Of a stretch of DNA of 64,000 nt, positions 62,212 through 64,000 are shown piece by piece. A program made the translations under genes and the position numbers. The stretch's first letter is position 1; every line of letters begins with the position of its first letter. This DNA is from Trichobilharzia regenti (Eukaryota; Platyhelminthes; Trematoda; Strigeidida; Schistosomatidae), in contig OX235262.1 in assembly GCA_944472135.2 (NCBI GenBank), positions 168,639,509 through 168,703,508 on the forward strand, read 5' to 3'. The notes beneath the pieces were generated by a model. That model was not told the origin of the DNA. It searched no databases and saw only the letters and a program-made list of their open reading frames with translations.

Positions 62212-64000
62212 ATGCCTGGGTCAAAGAAGGGACAGAGTGTCTTGGATGCAAACAGGAAAGTAAGTCATGGTGACTTGTCTGTTACTTGTAACCATGTGTC
62301 TGATGTTAGGCATGACATGGTTGATGTTACTGTTTCGCCGTTCAGGGATAATAGGAACATCAAACTCCCTAAATTTGAACCACGGTGTTTTGATGGAAAC
62401 CCAGCTGATTATTTACAATTTGTAAAGGAGTTTGAGATCATGCTGAGTGGTGTTTTATTAACTGATGAAATCAAGTTAATGTATTTGATGAGGTATTGCA
62501 CTGGAGATGCTGCAAGAGCTATACAGTGTTGTAAGTTTATGAAGCCAAAGGAGGGCTACGATGAGGCTATGAGCATATAAGGTCAAAGGTTTGGAAGACC
62601 TTCAATGATTGTGAGGAACGTATACGAAGCTGTCAAAGGTAACGGCAGTCAACTTCCTGATGACTCCAAGGCACTTACTGAGTTTTTAGATAATCTTATG
62701 ACTTATAATAATACCTTGATTTCTATGAATTGCATGAATGATCTCAACTCGAGTTTTATACTAGAAGTAATAGCGAGACGCCTACCTACTCGACTGCAAA
62801 GGAAGTGGGTGAAGATAAGCTCCCGTATGGAGGATGAGAGTATCGAGCCGAAATTTGATGATATCCTGAAACTAGTAAAAGATAGTGTCAATCAATCGAT
62901 GAGAAAGTTTGCCAGTATATTGCATCTCATCCCTAGAATAGAGCAGTCTGAGGGTAAAACGCAATCATCGATGACGAATAGGCCTCAGAGAGGTGGATAT
63001 CGAGAAGGCTCCATGATGTCTAGTAATGCATATGGACCTAGTGAGAGTAACAGGTTTCGTAGTACATCCTCAACAGATAAGTTACAAGATGCAAGACAAA
63101 CACAGTCATGTTTTACACGTTTGCAAGAGGTGCATACAAAGGTGAACTGTGAACCAGTAAGCAAGTTCAGTGATAAGCTATATGTAAACTCCAGGCCTGA
63201 CTCCGAATTGTGTGACAATAACGGTGCGGTCAAGAAGTCTGTAGTTGCAACTGGTAAGCCATTGTTGAATAGAGTGTCACAGAATAGAGTTGCTGCTTCA
63301 GAGTCCAGTTCTGGTTCCACAAGTTTACAAGGTATTATTATTCAGAGTGAAGATATAGAACCTTTAATGATTTGCGAGGAGGAACCAAAATTGTCTACTC
63401 CTGTCATTAAAGAGTTTGAAAATGATGAAGTTGACGGTAAAGTGAATATTCATGATTATGATCATGATACTTCACAGTTGTCTTTGGTTGATCATGAGGG
63501 ATATGCCTTCTACTGCTAAGTTGAACAAAGGTTCTGTACAACTTGAACGTGAAGTAGAAATAAATGCAGGTGCAGTTGCTGAAGGCATGCATACTTGTCA
63601 GACCGTCAGTGTGAGTGATCAGCATGTAGCCCACCTATCATCAGATGCTAGTGCTAAACCTGAGCTGATAGTAAAATACAGCAGTGGTGGTGGTCTTGCG
63701 GTTAGACAAATTTCTGAAAGCCGAGCAACATTAGCTTTTGATCCACCGCTAACTTCATCAACTGGTATCAGTCAGTTGTCGTTGGTGTTGTCATCCACAA
63801 TGAAGAAGACGCCCGTCAACTCAAGTATCTTCTGCAATGACTATGATGGTATTGGTGCATTTGAAAGGACGAAAGATATTGCTCAGTTTAGAGAGGATAA
63901 GCCAAGTGTACACGAGAGAATAATTGTTAAATTGACTTGCACGTATAAAGGCATTTCTAGTTTCAAGTTACTATTTGAATGTTATTATCTTTGGTGTAAA
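62212..64000 (+). pseudogene. BEL/Pao-like gag protein, two breaks, 3' end outside window
   Basis: ATG 62212 with the family start. TAA at 62578-62580 where others read TTA; the frame continues in phase (GQRFGRPSM) to 63519, where an 8-base loss after VDHE (about 63492) shifts frame. The C-terminal part, with ISSFKLLFECYYLWCK, continues in another frame to the window edge. Confidence 0.85.

Larger units (their letters stand above)
61709..64000 (+). mobile_element. BEL-like copy 4 (decayed, cut by window edge)
   Basis: 5' LTR 61709-62066, leader, gag pseudogene to the end of the window. More diverged from copies 1-3 in the 62605-62740 and 63520-63950 regions. Confidence 0.85.

Overview
The window is eukaryotic, AT-rich and almost entirely transposable-element DNA. 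I see no host gene I can support, and no rRNA, tRNA or CRISPR. The element mix (SR2-type RTE, several CR1-type LINEs, a BEL/Pao LTR family, Ty3/gypsy LTRs, a Penelope-like element) fits a flatworm, most likely a blood fluke (Schistosoma). It looks like a repeat-rich, low-recombination region such as heterochromatin or a sex-chromosome-specific block. That assignment is inference from the element families, not proof.

Layout. 1-4871: BEL/Pao-like copy 1 (partial 5' LTR, gag-like gene with one nonsense codon, 3' LTR) carrying a miniature LTR element at 2554-3627. 4872-12684: CR1-A copy 1, whose ORF1 holds a SINE-like insertion and whose ORF2 holds an RTE fragment. 12045-24540 and 26909-35407: the arms of a large, nearly identical inverted repeat around a 2.4 kb spacer. 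Each arm carries a BEL gag copy with its 5' LTR, an older BEL fragment, a CR1-B LINE split by an RTE fragment, a piece of CR1-A ORF2 and a CR1-type ORF1. The left arm alone also carries a complete BEL-like element, 13425-17409, with 5-bp target duplications; the right arm keeps the empty site.

35408-36885: the rest of that ORF1, followed directly by a LINE 3' tail (an ORF1-only, HAL1-like arrangement). 37070-42480: a second, diverged inverted repeat of unknown identity flanking a 5'-truncated CR1-A copy. 42780-46330: a decayed CR1-D on the minus strand. 46380-49070: BEL LTR remnant, RTE endonuclease fragment and a solo LTR. 49086-53800: a CR1-C copy split by a second miniature LTR element. 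54636-60176: a nearly full-length CR1-A with an open 959-codon ORF2. 60180-61440: a Penelope-like fragment with an inverted 5' part. 61709-64000: BEL copy 4, decayed and cut by the window edge.

How the parts relate. The CR1-A and PLE enzymes are of the kind that copy LINE-type RNAs by target-primed reverse transcription, and the window shows many of their products (5' truncations, tails, twin-priming inversion). The BEL-like and miniature LTR elements lack their own pol and would need enzymes from autonomous relatives elsewhere. The most notable signals are: a gag-only BEL family with a hydrophobic C-terminus; three repeated hairpin modules in its 3' region; a miniature LTR element whose small ORF looks like a gag start joined to an integrase end; a 3'UTR stem that covaries between CR1 families; and the large inverted repeat with datable differences between its arms.
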